Shown: in pieces, positions 41,682-53,664 of the stretch | How positions within the stretch are numbered: the stretch's first letter is position 1 | Layout of the letters: every line of letters starts with the position of its first letter | Assembly (NCBI GenBank): GCA_015227615.1 | Contig: JAALGZ010000003.1 | Location: 2,170,001-2,234,000, forward strand | DNA from: Labyrinthula sp. Ha | Taxonomy: Eukaryota; Sar; Bigyra; Labyrinthulida; Labyrinthulaceae | Direction of reading: 5' to 3' | DNA length: 64,000 nt | The notes under the pieces: model-generated | Seen by the model: the letters and a program-made list of their open reading frames with translations, nothing else | Told to the model about the DNA's origin: nothing | The model's database searches: none | Made by a program: the position numbers and the translations under genes

Positions 41682-44330
41682 TTAAAATTTTGTCTCGTAT
41701 TCTTTGATATTTTTCGTTTTTTAATGTTAAAGTTCTCAATATCAACTTTTTATTTGTTCCACCTTAGTAGCTATGAACTGAATATTATCAGAATCTCCTG
41801 AAGTTCCTGTGGTAATTCAATCTTGTTATTCTCTCAAGCCATGGAGAATGAAGGAGAAAACCCAGTAATAAACTAAGAATATTAATAAAGTGTCGGACAT
41901 AAAGAGTACAGGACTATTATACTCAAAATCATTGAAAACATGAAAGATGGTGTTTCAAACCATTTGTGACGCATTTTATTCTAAGAGAAAAGTTCATTTA
42001 ATAAAACTTAAGCTACTTCAATAGGTAAATTAGAAAACAAGAACCTGAGTTCAATGAGGCTCCTTTTAAAATTTACCTTTACTCACACTAAATGCCAATA
42101 CTTCCAAATTATAGAAGCTACAGAAGTACTTAAGAAAACTGCGATAGAGTACTAGGTTTCATTTTCTAAAACAATTATTGTTGAGAAACACCACGTCCTA
42201 AAATGAAATTATTAGCACAGTTCAAGCCTAGACTAAAGACACTTTATGGTTTGAGTACAGCTGGTTCGCGTCCCACGAATTTGAACTAATGTTTGAACCA
42301 ATTACTCGGCTAAAAGAAGGTATTAATTCAATTATTACTTGAGATTCCTTCTTTTCTGGGTACGGAAATGTACTTTATTAATTGTGCAAAGCGTATGTGA
42401 AGTCAAGTGAGAAATTATCTACAGGACAGGTTAAGGTTGGAAAACATTCTTCACAGGAATGATCGTTCAAGGCGGTTTTTAATCATAGTTTATCATTAAG
42501 GATAGGAGATCAACGGATATAAACACACTCCACTAAAGTAGAACAGATTTCATAGGCTGAGCTAAGTTGAAATTATTGTCCCAGATATGAAATTCCATTG
42601 AGTTATTGCTTTGCTGTTGGGTTTGCGTTATTAAATTTGGAAATAAAAATTAATTTCTTGAAGTAGTTAATCTAAATATAAACATCTTAGCCTTGTGAAA
42701 GCATTTGTGAAATTGCTCCATACTATTGATTAATGTGGTTGTCAAACCCTTACATTCATATAATCTTCGGACGCACGGTTTCGAAACAGTAGAAAGAACG
42801 TCTAAACTAAAATAGATAAATACTGTTAAGAAGCACAGAAAAAAGTATTCGAAAGAAAGGCCACATATGAGAGTTCTTAGTTCGAGGGAAGGGTACTGCT
42901 TCAATATTCAACTTCATAACGTGTAATTTTATACTGTTGAGAAGTCTCATATGCCTAAAAAAAGTTACAAAAGCTGTTACCTATCTCTATGAGCTCAAGG
43001 ACGGTCAGTTTGAAAAGAGAAAGCTTCTCCAGCAGCTTATGATTCAAAAAAAATTATGAGCTACATAAAGAATGATTTTATAATTCTAGAATATTTTCAA
43101 AGATATCAGAATTCGCTATGGAAACCTGGCTTTACTGCATATATTATCTCTTAAGGGGACAAAATTGCCAAGCACCAACATTCAGAGTGTGGAGCAGTCC
43201 CATCCAAATAAAAACATGTAGAATATATAACAGGAAAATTATATAAACCAACAACACCGAGATGCGCATGGTTTATCAAATATTTTAAAGCCTTCTAATA
43301 AACCATAAAAAAGGGGGGTTGCTGAGAACCCTGAGCTCAATGGTTTTTCACTCTGAATAGAGCACATAATATTGGTAATACAGCATAAAAATTTGAATGA
43401 TCAGAAGAGATACTGTATCAAAAGAGGCAAAAAATAAAACAGATTCTAAAAATTAATTTTAAATATTTGTGAGATGAATTTATTGGACCTGCTTTTCAAT
43501 CGTAAACTTCAAACTCCACGCCGTCGGCTTTCTGTTAATTTCCAGGAAGTAGGACAAATGATTCGTGAAAAACTCTTCGCCTAACTTCACGTTAGGTATC
43601 TAAAAAAATTAATTGAAGAGAATTAGATTTTAGTTATACTTATCTTAAGATTTGGTTGCAATAAACATTCTAGTGATATTGATACAGAGGTTCCTAAGTT
43701 TTTGTCTTGGCAGGCTGTACAAAAGGGTCAAGTCGAAGAGTTTGCCGCTAAGAATTTAACTGTGGAAATTAATTCACAACATAAAACAGATATAATGATT
43801 AATTTTAATTATAATAGAAATGAAATGACTATACTCTAATCTATAGAGTAGATAATAACACGAAATCAAAAAAATAAAAAGAGGAACAACCGGAGAATTC
43901 GCCAACATCTTTTCAAGGGAGAACCAAGACCAAGATTAATAACCAGAGTAGCAATTATAGACTAATTAGTCATTATATATATATGATGTCAGTATATTTA
44001 GTCAGCAGCAACCTTTGTGGTACATACGCGTTCACATTCTTCAAATGGGACTTGGTCTGTCTCACTTCTCAATCATCTCAGCAATATAACTTTACAATTT
44101 CCAAAACCAAGGTTTTTTAATATTAAATCAAATGAAAATACGATATTTGAAGTCAAGCTCCAATAATTTCTCAGGAAGTTTTCATATTAATAGTCTTTTT
44201 GTTTCTTAAAGCAAACTAAAGATAGATCCGAGAAAATCAAAAGACGATCTCTAACTGCCAAAAAAGGCCAATCCCCCAAAAATGAAATTGCCCAAAATAT
44301 ATAAACAAGAACCAACAAAAAGATAAAGAA
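41682..44330. other. Gene-free stretch with one possible gene remnant
   Basis: Mostly AT-rich sequence without genes. Around 43480-43840 two short open stretches on opposite strands have protein-like composition (see findings), but neither gives a complete gene. The last 45 bp hold the eL14 leader and its TGCCCAAAAT motif. Confidence 0.45.
44289..44298 (+). promoter_or_regulatory. TGCCCAAAAT motif upstream of eL14
   Basis: Exact 10-mer followed by ATATAAAC, about 40 bp before the eL14 ATG. A likely initiator or core-promoter element given its recurrence before other genes. Confidence 0.4.
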
Positions 44331-44729
44331 ATGGTGTTCACCAAATTCGTTGAAGTAGGCAGACTTATTCAAATCAACTATGGAAAAGATGCTGGAAAAT
44401 TAGCTGTTGTTGTTAGTTTAATCAATGGATTTTCTGTTCTTGTAGATGGCTGCTTCAATGGCTTGAAACGACAAAAAGTAAACTTAAAAAGAATCTCACT
44501 TACAGAAATCGTTTTAAAAATTCAAAACAACACAAGACAAAAAACTTTGTTAAAAGCATGGGAGATTGAAGAAGGAAAAAAACAGTGGGAAGAAAGTGAA
44601 ATGGGAAAAAGATTCCTTGCGCAAGAAAAGAAAAAAAGTATGACTGACTTTGAAACCTTCAAATTAAGGTACGCAAAGAAAGAGCTTAATAAACTTGTTC
44701 AAGCTCAACTTAAAGGAGTTACTGCTTAA
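44331..44729 (+). CDS. RPL14: 60S ribosomal protein eL14
   Basis: 132 residues, the usual core length for eL14. It starts MVFTKFVEVGRLIQINYG, followed by the SH3-like KOW segment (GKLAVVVSLINGFSVLVDG) and RQKVNLKRISLTEIVLKI, all typical of the family. The C-terminal half is a Lys/Glu-rich helix (W-E-x-E-x-G-K, then MTDFETFKLRYAKKELNKLV) as in animal and fungal eL14. It is a component of the cytosolic large ribosomal subunit near the base of the P stalk side. No intron is seen. It converges on the SRPK gene, 104 bp between stops. The compact leader has a TGCCCAAAAT motif. Confidence 0.95.
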   Translation: MVFTKFVEVGRLIQINYGKDAGKLAVVVSLINGFSVLVDGCFNGLKRQKVNLKRISLTEIVLKIQNNTRQKTLLKAWEIEEGKKQWEESEMGKRFLAQEKKKSMTDFETFKLRYAKKELNKLVQAQLKGVTA

Positions 44730-44833
44730 TATCTAACAGCCTCTTTCTTTTCCTATTCTTATTTTCAGTTCGTTAACTAAATCATGTATTTAAATAAGCT
44801 ATATTTTAAACATTAGGTTACAATACCAATTAG

Positions 44834-46975
44834 TTAGCCAATAAAAGACATCGATTTGAACCAATTGTGTTGGAGTAGTTGAGTAGCAGTTTCTCTATTT
44901 TCAGGAAGGATTTGAAGCATTCGAAGCAGAAAATCACAAAATTCATCTACTTGAGAGCCTGCCATTTTATATTTTTCGTTTAGAACTTGTTTCAAACCCC
45001 AAAACTTCAAACTTTGTTCTTTTACTTGTTTTAGTTTTCCATCCTTATAAAAGAAATCTCTACTGTCTCTTCCACTGAATGCAAATTTAAACCCTCCAAA
45101 AAGCGATGCAGCTTTAACTCTTCGAATGCCTTTTTTTCTGACACGTTTTTTTTCTATCAACAGCTCTAAAATAAGTGCAACATGGTCTAAATCTTTGCTT
45201 AATCCTTTTCTTTCTTTAGGATGAAACAACATATCTCCAGTTGCCAACTCAAACAACATGCACGCAATCGACCATATATCTGCAGGCGGACCATATTCAG
45301 CAACTATTATAGCTTCAGGTGCTCTATATTGTCGAGTTTGAATCTCACTTTGAAAAGGTTTATTTATAAAACAGGCGTTTCCTAAATCTACAGTCTTTAC
45401 GGAAATGTCATACTGTGTTTTCTCTTGAAAAACTAGCTGTTCACCAATTTCTAACACTTGTTTTTTTTCAGTGTAATGAAACCGAAAAGGTAAAGAAGAA
45501 AAATCTTCAGGTAGGGATTTAATTGGTAGGATTATGTTTGTTTTATTTGATATTATTAATCTGTAATGAAAATCTTTAAAATCGAGTGTTTCCAGTGCTT
45601 CAAGGGTTGAAATTATTTCTTTTCTTGTGGATTTGAGGTTAAGAGAGTGTTGAAGAAGAGGCTTCTTAAGTCGAAGAGTCTCAAGAATTGGATTCTGGTT
45701 TATTGTAGCTTCAAACTGTTTGGCTAAAACATCCAAAAGCTCCGTTGGATCAGTTTCCATTTCTTCTACATTTTCTTCTTCTCCCGCAAAACATTTCTGA
45801 AGCTGCTTTATCTCTTCTGAATTACTTAAAATAATTAAGTTTAGTGAGATTTCTGAGTCTAAATTTAGAACTTTATCAAAATGGGCATCCTCTTGAAAAT
45901 GAACAAGTTTAAAATTATTCACAATATGTTTCAATTTAACTGATTTATATTCTTTTTCTTCAACAGAAAGTGCTGAAAGTTGATCTTTCAATCTCTCTGC
46001 TGTCTTCCCCCTAAATCCAGCAATTAAAACATTTTCAGGTTTCATATCAGTATGTAAAACTTTACATTCTTCATGTAAAAACTTAAAACTCAATAAAACT
46101 TGATAACTTATTTGTTTTACAAGCTCTAATGGAGCTCCATAATAATCGTATGCTTTAATAAAACCAAGTAAATTATTTCCCAGATGTTCAAAAACCATAC
46201 ATATATGAGTACCATTTGGACCAGTATGTGAAAACGAAGATAAAAAATCAACCACATGACTTTGATATTTGTTTTCCTCCGCTTTTTTCTTTATAAACTG
46301 CAAAATCTCAATTTCACAATGAGCAGCTTCTGTATAATTCTTAGAGCTTTTTTGAACTTTCATTGCACAGATTTGAGCACTAGATAAAGAAGAAACTAGC
46401 CAAACAGTTGAAAAATGACCCCATCCTAATTTTTTAACTACTTTAAATTCATTATTGAAAATTTCACCAACAGTGACTCTGTGGTAACCACCTTTTTTAT
46501 AATCTTCTTCATCTTCAACATCTGAAGAAGAATAATATGAATTAGAAGCAAAAGAATTGGATCGAAGAGTGGAAATTAATTTGAAAGAGTTTTGACGAAT
46601 TTTTTGTGGGCTTTTTGGTGAGGACAATTTCAAAATCTGTTTTTTTATTTTTGAAGGAGATTTTTTAAAGTTTTGAAATTGATATTTTCTGGCTGAAGTT
46701 TTGGTTGAAACAGACTTTTTTAAACCTGGACTTTTTGAGCTTTTTGATGATCTTTTCTGTTGTTTTTTAGTTTGCTTCTTATAAATGAAATTCGGTGACA
46801 AGGAGGTAGAAAGTCTTTTGCGAATAGGCATGGCTGAGTTTGTTGACGTATATGATACAAGTGAAGTTTTCTGATTAAATGATGGATCTTTAATAGAATC
46901 GACTGTGTCAAAATATTCGGTAGATGCAGTACTGGGAGATACAAACTCTTCACCTTGTTTTATGTTTGAATTCAT
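44834..46975 (-). CDS. SRPK-type serine/arginine-protein kinase
   Basis: 713 residues from the ATG at 46975 (the frame extends six codons further, to a GTG). Residues 1-155 are Ser/Lys-rich and disordered. The kinase opens with the SRPK hallmark GGYHRVTVGEIFN (about 162-174), then the glycine loop LGWGHFSTVWL, AMKVQK with the ATP Lys, EAAHCEIEIL, NGTHICMVFE-LG-NNLL and the catalytic loop HTDMKPENVL (308-317). A spacer of about 200 residues separates this from DLGNACF (about 530), then TRQYRAPE and DIWSIACMLFEL. The split kinase with DLG instead of DFG is typical of SRPK/Sky1p, which phosphorylates RS domains of splicing factors. Presence of spliceosomal introns nearby is consistent with that job. 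Confidence 0.95.
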   Translation of the reverse strand: MNSNIKQGEEFVSPSTASTEYFDTVDSIKDPSFNQKTSLVSYTSTNSAMPIRKRLSTSLSPNFIYKKQTKKQQKRSSKSSKSPGLKKSVSTKTSARKYQFQNFKKSPSKIKKQILKLSSPKSPQKIRQNSFKLISTLRSNSFASNSYYSSSDVEDEEDYKKGGYHRVTVGEIFNNEFKVVKKLGWGHFSTVWLVSSLSSAQICAMKVQKSSKNYTEAAHCEIEILQFIKKKAEENKYQSHVVDFLSSFSHTGPNGTHICMVFEHLGNNLLGFIKAYDYYGAPLELVKQISYQVLLSFKFLHEECKVLHTDMKPENVLIAGFRGKTAERLKDQLSALSVEEKEYKSVKLKHIVNNFKLVHFQEDAHFDKVLNLDSEISLNLIILSNSEEIKQLQKCFAGEEENVEEMETDPTELLDVLAKQFEATINQNPILETLRLKKPLLQHSLNLKSTRKEIISTLEALETLDFKDFHYRLIISNKTNIILPIKSLPEDFSSLPFRFHYTEKKQVLEIGEQLVFQEKTQYDISVKTVDLGNACFINKPFQSEIQTRQYRAPEAIIVAEYGPPADIWSIACMLFELATGDMLFHPKERKGLSKDLDHVALILELLIEKKRVRKKGIRRVKAASLFGGFKFAFSGRDSRDFFYKDGKLKQVKEQSLKFWGLKQVLNEKYKMAGSQVDEFCDFLLRMLQILPENRETATQLLQHNWFKSMSFIG

Positions 46976-46997
46976 CAAATTCTTTCTTTTCACAAAG

Positions 46998-47007
46998 ATT
47001 TTGGGAA
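46998..47007 (-). promoter_or_regulatory. Near-match of the TGCCCAAAAT motif before the SRPK gene
   Basis: TTCCCAAAAT on the minus strand, one mismatch, about 25 bp upstream of the kinase ATG and in the same orientation. Confidence 0.25.
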
Positions 47008-47062
47008 ATTCATTTAAATGGCCAAATGGCCAAAATTATATATATGTTAGATTTCTAGTGAT

Positions 47063-47134
47063 GGGGATGTAGCTCAGGGGTAGAGCGCATGCTTAGCATG
47101 CATGAGGTCGTGGGTTCAATTCCCACCATCTCCA
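47063..47134 (+). tRNA. tRNA-Ala (anticodon AGC)
   Basis: A complete 72-nt cloverleaf: acceptor stem GGGGATG/CATCTCC, D arm GCTC...GAGC, anticodon stem CATGC/GCATG with loop TTAGCAT (anticodon AGC at 47095-47097), T arm GTGGG-TTCAATT-CCCAC, discriminator A. The acceptor has the G3:U70 wobble that marks alanine tRNAs. No intron. A- and B-box sequences (TAGCTCAGGGG, GGTTCAATTCC) are intact. No clear T-run terminator follows at once. Confidence 0.97.
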
Positions 47135-49513
47135 ACTTAGATAAATTATATCAAGGTAAAAGCCAGATTTCTACAAGACCTGCTGAATCGTATACAACAT
47201 ATATGATGATTTTGTTATCACTAGACTAAATGCAAAAAAGTACCTCGGAATATACAACTTCTTTCGCTACCTCTGACACTGGATGACAATTTTCAAAGTG
47301 GGTGCATTAGAGTTGTGAGGTTTGTACTGACAAACGACACAAATTTACAATGTAGAGTAAATATGAAGTAAAGTCGGAACTTAGTTTCCAGGGACGTTAG
47401 TATTCATTTCCGTACAATCTATAGAGCCCTGGAATATGCTAAGTGTGAAAACTAAAGTGGGTGAATGAGAGGAAAGTAAGAACTTCAAATACCAAATCTA
47501 AATGCTCTAAAATAAGATGATATTCTTCCGAGTTACGGAGATCACCTGGTGAACTCGAGGTACCAAGCTTGTTACGTTGATAGAATCCGTTTTATATAAG
47601 GCAAACTACCTGCTTTACCTCTAGTCAAGGAAAATTGATTATAGACAAATCTCTACTTTGGGTTGCCTGGTTCTCTACTTGTCTTGAAACATACCCAGAG
47701 CTAACTTAAATGTTCAAAGCATCAGACTCCTCTTTACCATACTAACTTCTTTATTCGTGTTGCTAGCCTCATTAAATGGCACGGAACGTTGTATAACTCG
47801 GCTTCTCAAATTGTTAAGTACTACTCAAAACTTGGAATCGCAATCTCTTCTTTTTGTTTAACTCTCACTTCAAGTAGTATCCTAAAATGGTTGACTTGAA
47901 GGAACACAGTGCCATATGAGCGATGCACCAAAATTTCATGTTAGCAAAATTAACCATGTTTATCGTACCTTCTGCCCTTTGGAAACAGGATTTTCAGTCT
48001 TAACAAAAGCAATTTAACAGACTGTTTTTGATTCATAGCTTAACATGTCCTTCTTGTCTGCATACTTGAGAAAATTAAGAGCAGAACAATAATTAACTAT
48101 TGAAAATAAACAAATAATCTGATTTTGTTACGATTTATTAAATTCAGCCAAAGCGATGGATCTCATTTTTCAACATACGATCTCTATTTGTATGGATTGG
48201 TTTGTAGTTACTGTGCTCTAAGGATTACCTTGTTTTTAACGAATCATTTGGATGTAGCATGGTAGCTTAAACTAATTGTATCTTATTTTGGTCTCAAGTA
48301 TAAAGTAGGTAACTGTTGATCAGGGTCAGGGATTGAATGTGAATGGAATCGAATGTAGTAGTCAAAAAGAAAACACGTGCCATTCTTCTTAAACAAGCTT
48401 CTAACGGAATAGCTTTTAACCATCTAATGGACGAAAAGAGAGCTTTTGCAATGTCAAGGATTGCAATAATGAGCTCCATGAGAGAAAAATAGTATTGACT
48501 GAAGGGTTCAAAGCTCTCATTCCGAATCCGGCAGTTTTTTTGCACTGTAAAAAGGAATATACGAACTGGTGACACGACGGAATTTTGGCATGAATAGCAT
48601 GTGCTTGCTAGGTTAAGCTAAGATTTCATGATTCTTAATTGGAAAAACTATATATAATGTACAGGTTGTGCTTATGTGTTGCATATTTATTTTTCATTGA
48701 TCTACCATTTTCTTTAAAGAAGTTAGAATGCCAACATTTCACGGTCTCGTAGCAGTTCGGTATCATATCTACTTTCATGGTTAATTCTTTAGAAATGATG
48801 GGAATTACCAGAAAAAGAATAATGCACATCAAATCCGCGTTCACGTGAGCAGTGCAAGAAGTTACCCTTTATTTTTTGTGCTCATGAAATAATATAGATT
48901 TTTTTTTACCATAGTGCACTTTTAACGCTTCACCAGTTCTTTACAGTATACTGACCAAAAAGTTAGCTTAACTCAGATCTAAATTTAACAACAGTGAATT
49001 GAACAGGGATATATTCCGAAAAAAAGAGAACTTGCTAATAAAGTTTATACCGCACTCTGAAGCTGAAGATATTCAGTAACTCCTCACGCTTTGAGGATGA
49101 ATTGTACAATTGTGTTAAAATAGTGCACACTAAAATTCATTATTAGGGCAGGATGATGTTGTTATCCATTTTATAGTTAATTTTCTATTTAATTTTAGAT
49201 TTTATATGAATAATTGTGTATTGTTTCATATTTCTATTTCACATTCATCAACTTGGATTTTGTTTGGATCTAATGGGCTAACCAACTAAACATATTCCAA
49301 GTTGCTGAACGCGAAAAATAAATGTAAATAGTACAGAATAAGCTGCTTAAATATATAATAGATGTCTTATTAGCCACTTAAGTTGGGGGATTTTGTTGTT
49401 CCTCTCTAGTCTCTACGACGAACAACAGTATGGTTGTATTGGCCATAGTCTAAGAAAATGAGTATTTGGTGAATTTACCCAAATTGACGTCGATCCGCAA
49501 TATCATTTTTCTA
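47135..49513. other. Gene-free stretch, about 2.4 kb
   Basis: No gene seen between the tRNA and the coiled-coil gene. Frames of 60-93 codons at 48294 and 48635 (minus) have chance-like composition. Confidence 0.5.
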
Positions 49514-50629
49514 ATGGAGAAAGATCAAAAGTACAAGAAAACAACAGCTTTCCAGGTGGACTGGCTTCATGAACCTCCTGACTCAGATTCGCTTCCTAAA
49601 CATACCTTATCCGAATTATCCATAGAGGAAACACGCACCAAAGTGTAAATACACGCATCTATTTTTCTTCATAGGGAAACGGAAGCGATTGAAGAAATCA
49701 ACACACAAATTATATCAGAAAAAGTAAGAGAAGCGTTGCCAGAGATAGATTCTATAGTTAAAAAATATTTCAATACACTTACTAAATTCAGAAAAGAACT
49801 CTTTATTTCAAAGCAAACACAAGAACATTTGAAATCACAAAATTTTCTTCTTGTCAATCAACTTTCACTTTGTGTAGATCAAGAAAATGATATAAAAGTA
49901 TTTCCTGGTGAAATTCTTCAGTTACGAGAAAGCTTAGAGGAGCAAATATTACTTAGAGAAAGTGAATCTAAAGCACATAACAAAGAAATAGAAAATCTTC
50001 AGAGCGAAATTTCAGAACTTCATTCTCTTCGAATTGCGTACAAGTCTACAATTACGTCATTAGAAAAAAAAAATAGAGATTTAAAACAAAACGAAAAAGA
50101 TCTTGATGAAAAATTGAAGCTTAAGTATAATTTGAAAATAAAAAAGTTAGTTGAAAAAAAAGAACTTGAAGAAAATGAACAAGTGATAAGACTAGAAACC
50201 GAAATTAAGAAGTTGAAAATGCAGACTCTAGAGAAGGCTGAAGAATGGAAAGATTGGGAAAGTAAAATGAATCAAATTAAGATGGAGAGAGATTTAGCGA
50301 GAGCTGAAGTTGAAGGATATAAGAATTTGGGAATGATTCAAAATACAGATTTGAGAACTAGAACGAGTATAACAGCACCAGATACAAGCTTAAAAGACAA
50401 GATGGAAAAGAAGTTGAGATTGCAGAGACTTAGCTCAGAAGTAAAAAAACTTGTGCACAAAGTGAAAAAGTTTGAAAAACTAGAAGAAGAATTACGGAAA
50501 GTTAAGGCAGAAAATGAAGGTTTAAGACGAGAACTGGAAAAAGAGAAAAGTCCACTGAAAAGCAGTCAATTTTTATTAGATGAGCTTTCAGAGATGATAA
50601 AAGATGTTGAAGATGATGATATTAGGTGA
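49514..50629 (+). CDS. Long coiled-coil protein (two exons)
   Basis: Exon 1 is 49514-49644, exon 2 is 49675-50629; joined they give 361 residues. The start is MEKDQKYKKTTAF; the frame is open further upstream but without another ATG. The first 50 residues are hydrophilic with a DWLHEPPDSDS stretch. From about residue 75 the protein is almost all heptad-like, rich in Glu, Lys and Leu, with breaks near residue 255 (RTRTSITAPDTS). The C-terminal coil ends in an acidic KDVEDDD tail. It is probably a structural or adaptor protein (cytoskeleton, centrosome or vesicle tether are usual sites), but coiled coils do not allow a family call by eye. Confidence 0.78.
49645..49674 (+). other. 30-nt spliceosomal intron in the coiled-coil gene
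   Basis: GTAAATACAC...CTTCATAG. Splicing in phase 2 gives a GTG Val codon across the junction and joins an exon that would otherwise stop two codons later to the 300-residue frame downstream. Alternative donor two bases earlier would put exon 2 out of frame. Confidence 0.8.
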
Positions 50630-51780
50630 CGAATCAAGAGCTTTGCATTGTAAAATCTTATAGACTGGATTATATGGTGCTTCGAAGAGAATGGTGTTTT
50701 AATTTATATATTGTGTTCATTTTGCCAACCTGGAAGGTATTAAGAAATGGGAAACTATGAAAGGTTTGGCTGAAATTTAAATTCTTAGTTTGGTGAAAAA
50801 CCCAAAATGAGCAAGAATTAGAACAAAAAGTATTGAGAAATTATTGTAGCAAGAAAGATACTCAAATAGGAACCCCATTGTAATTGAAGCTTAAGAGCAT
50901 ATGCCTCTAAAATAGGAACTATATCTTCTTCCAGTCTAAACTAGTGAACATTTAGATTCAAGAAATATATAGTGTTTTGATGACATCCTAGAAATTTTTA
51001 TTGTGCCTGATTTACTTTGGATAATAAATCTCTATCACTCTCTCTTATTCTCCTGATACATTGCCTGATTTTCTTTTCATTCCGTGTAATATTCCTCTAC
51101 TGCTGGCTTGGATTATAATCAAGAAAATTCCAAATTTATTTCTTACTAGTTTAGTTTTTTTTCTCTCTTCGCGGAATCTCTCTGCTTCTGCATAAGTTAA
51201 ACTAATTTATGTTCTTGTAGGAGTTCTTTTTCTTGATATTTATCTTATTAGTTCCATGCTTTCAAGATATTCTATTGCTTCAATCCCCAAGAAATGAGCT
51301 CGCTTTCTTCCACTGTGATGAAGAAGTCTCAACTCCTGAAGTTTAAGCTACCAGATGTAATCTGGGTTTAAATTGACGAAAACGTACTTAGATTATGCAG
51401 GTTCTCATTAATATCAAAGTCGCTCTTCCTTAAGGACTTTTAGGGACATGAACAAGGTAATTGTTTCTTATAACCAAATGACCTCTCTTCGTAATAGTAC
51501 GCAAAGAAACTTTGATCTTTCCACAAATAGTTTTAGCTCTATTTCAAGCTATGAATTCTTGGATTTTAACTTGCAAATGATTCTTATTTTTCCACTTTGG
51601 TTGGTTTAGTTCAAATCTGGAAAAAATTGCAGAGTCTCTCGGACATTCAGTTACATTATCTCCAATTTTCTTCGAAGTTATGAAGAATTTTAAGCAGATT
51701 CTTACCATAGAATGCATTATTTAGATTATTTTATGTTTGTTTTGCTCTGTGTAAAGTTAGTTTCTATATGGCTATATTGA

Positions 51781-51840
51781 ACATTACGGTGCAAAAATTG
51801 GCACTCTCTCTTCCAATTACCAATTTTTGCCCCTAATTGT
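51781..51840 (+). repeat. Stem-loop, 11-bp perfect inner stem extended to about 20 bp
   Basis: GCAAAAATTGG (51791-51801) and CCAATTTTTGC (51820-51830) are perfect inverted copies around an 18-nt loop. Pairing continues imperfectly outward (ACATTACGG with CCCTAATTGT). No gene nearby. Confidence 0.7.
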
Positions 51841-53244
51841 GCATAGCTAAATTGATTATTCACCATAACGTTAAGTAACAAAAGCTTAGAATACATTGCT
51901 TTATAGGAATAGGTACGAATGAAAAGATAAGCAGTTGAAGAGCGAATACAATAATGATTAATTCTTTTTCCTTTAATACATAGCCTTCAGCTACGTATTG
52001 TACTAAATATATAACTGCTTAGTGAAAATCAGCAAATCATTAGACGACATATATATGGGTAAGCTAAGACATTACCTCACTTCTACCTCAGCTATTTACT
52101 ACTAAGTACTTGTACATAAAAGGACTAGGATTGGACATTAAGAAGAAAATACAAAGCCTTGGGCACTAAACTGTAGATAGAACTACTGATTATAGTTGTT
52201 GTTAATCGAATTTGTTTTTGTAATGGATTATTTTGCGTATGCAGCAATTATTAATAAAATTAAGCTTCAAATGTAGAATTTTAATTTTCATGTCAACTGG
52301 AAAATATTAGTATCATTCAAATACAGAATTAATTTCATACCAATGTTGGAATTAACTTTCGAGAAGAATATGATCGCAAATGAGTTTATTAGTGTGTATT
52401 TCTTATTAATTAAATTCTATATATAGTAAGAAAGACGCAAGAAGGTTAATTAGAATGTGTTAATTACTTGAAGAAGACCTTATCCCTGTCTAATGTAGTT
52501 TAGGGGTTATTGGTACCGGCGTTTAGAGACTTGCCTTCTCTCTACAGAAAGAATAAGTGGAAGGTAAATGTAATCGCCCGTATTTATAGAGAGTATTATA
52601 TATTTTATTGTTGTTTGAGCTTTTAGTTTGCCTCAAAAACAATGAACTCGATAAAAGAATGATGTTCAAGTGATTTACTTATTAGAAGAAAAGTATTGCA
52701 ACAAAGCAAAAAAGTATAACTGCTGAGAGTGACTTGCTTTCGCGGATTGCATCGGTTCAAATAAATGTCCAACTAAAAAAGAGTCTCGCCTCCTTAATAT
52801 CATCGGTAATTTTGAAATTCCCAAAAATTCTCCGAAAAGAGACTTTACGTTGATATATCTAACGAAAGATTCACACCATAGTAACTCGTCGTTTCCGGGA
52901 AATACCACAAATTTGTTTCTAAAAATATTAAACCCAGGGAATTAAATATTAGTATGAGCAGGCGGAGTTATGCTAAGTTTTCATAAAACATTCTTTAGCC
53001 TTTTAGCATAATATTATATAAGGACACTTTACTGGAATCAGTTGAAGATCCTTGTATAACTTTGCGTGAATAATTCGTACCTCTAAATTTGAACAGGTCT
53101 TTGTTGTTCGGAAGGCAAGTCAACTTTTTAATAGCCTAGATTTAATTTTAAACGAATAAAGTGCAAGTTATTTACACCTTTACTAAATGGCGTAAAGTAT
53201 CTAATATGTATTCAAACGATTAACGGATATTGCTACAAAAACTT

Positions 53245-53664
53245 TCAAGTAATGTCTAATAGTAGGGAGTTATCATGCTCTGATGAGTATGCAAGTTTGG
53301 TGATACCTATTCTGTACATTGTAAAATACAAAAAACTGAATAACAAATCAGGAAAATACAGTTTAAAATGAATGCATGGTTTTCCAATTAGAAATTTTAG
53401 AAGAAACGGTTTGATTGAAAGATTTTTAGGTATTGTGCTAAGGACTGGTTTATGTTTGCGCTTGAGAAAAAAAAAACGAGAAATCTGTTGAGGGAAGGAA
53501 AAAAAAGATGCAAACATATTTCGCATTTTTAATCTTAAATTGAACCGTTTCTTGTGAGTTAGAAATGGTTTTGTGATACTTATTGCTATGAAATATTGGA
53601 CAAAGTACTGATAATTGATGAGCTTAGGAGATGGTGATGTTGTTATACTTTGAGGACTACTCAT
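53245..53664 (-). CDS. Doubtful ORF in gene desert
   Basis: 139 codons from an ATG, starting MSSPQSITTSPSPKL, then Lys/Phe/Ser/Leu-rich with no motif. It is the longest frame in the 8.5-kb desert. Composition follows the AT bias of the DNA, so chance is the leading explanation. Confidence 0.18.
   Translation of the reverse strand: MSSPQSITTSPSPKLINYQYFVQYFIAISITKPFLTHKKRFNLRLKMRNMFASFFSFPQQISRFFFLKRKHKPVLSTIPKNLSIKPFLLKFLIGKPCIHFKLYFPDLLFSFLYFTMYRIGITKLAYSSEHDNSLLLDIT

Noticed and set aside
42255-42285. GGTTCGCGTCCCACG as a possible tRNA T arm
   Set aside because: No acceptor, D or anticodon arms can be drawn around it.
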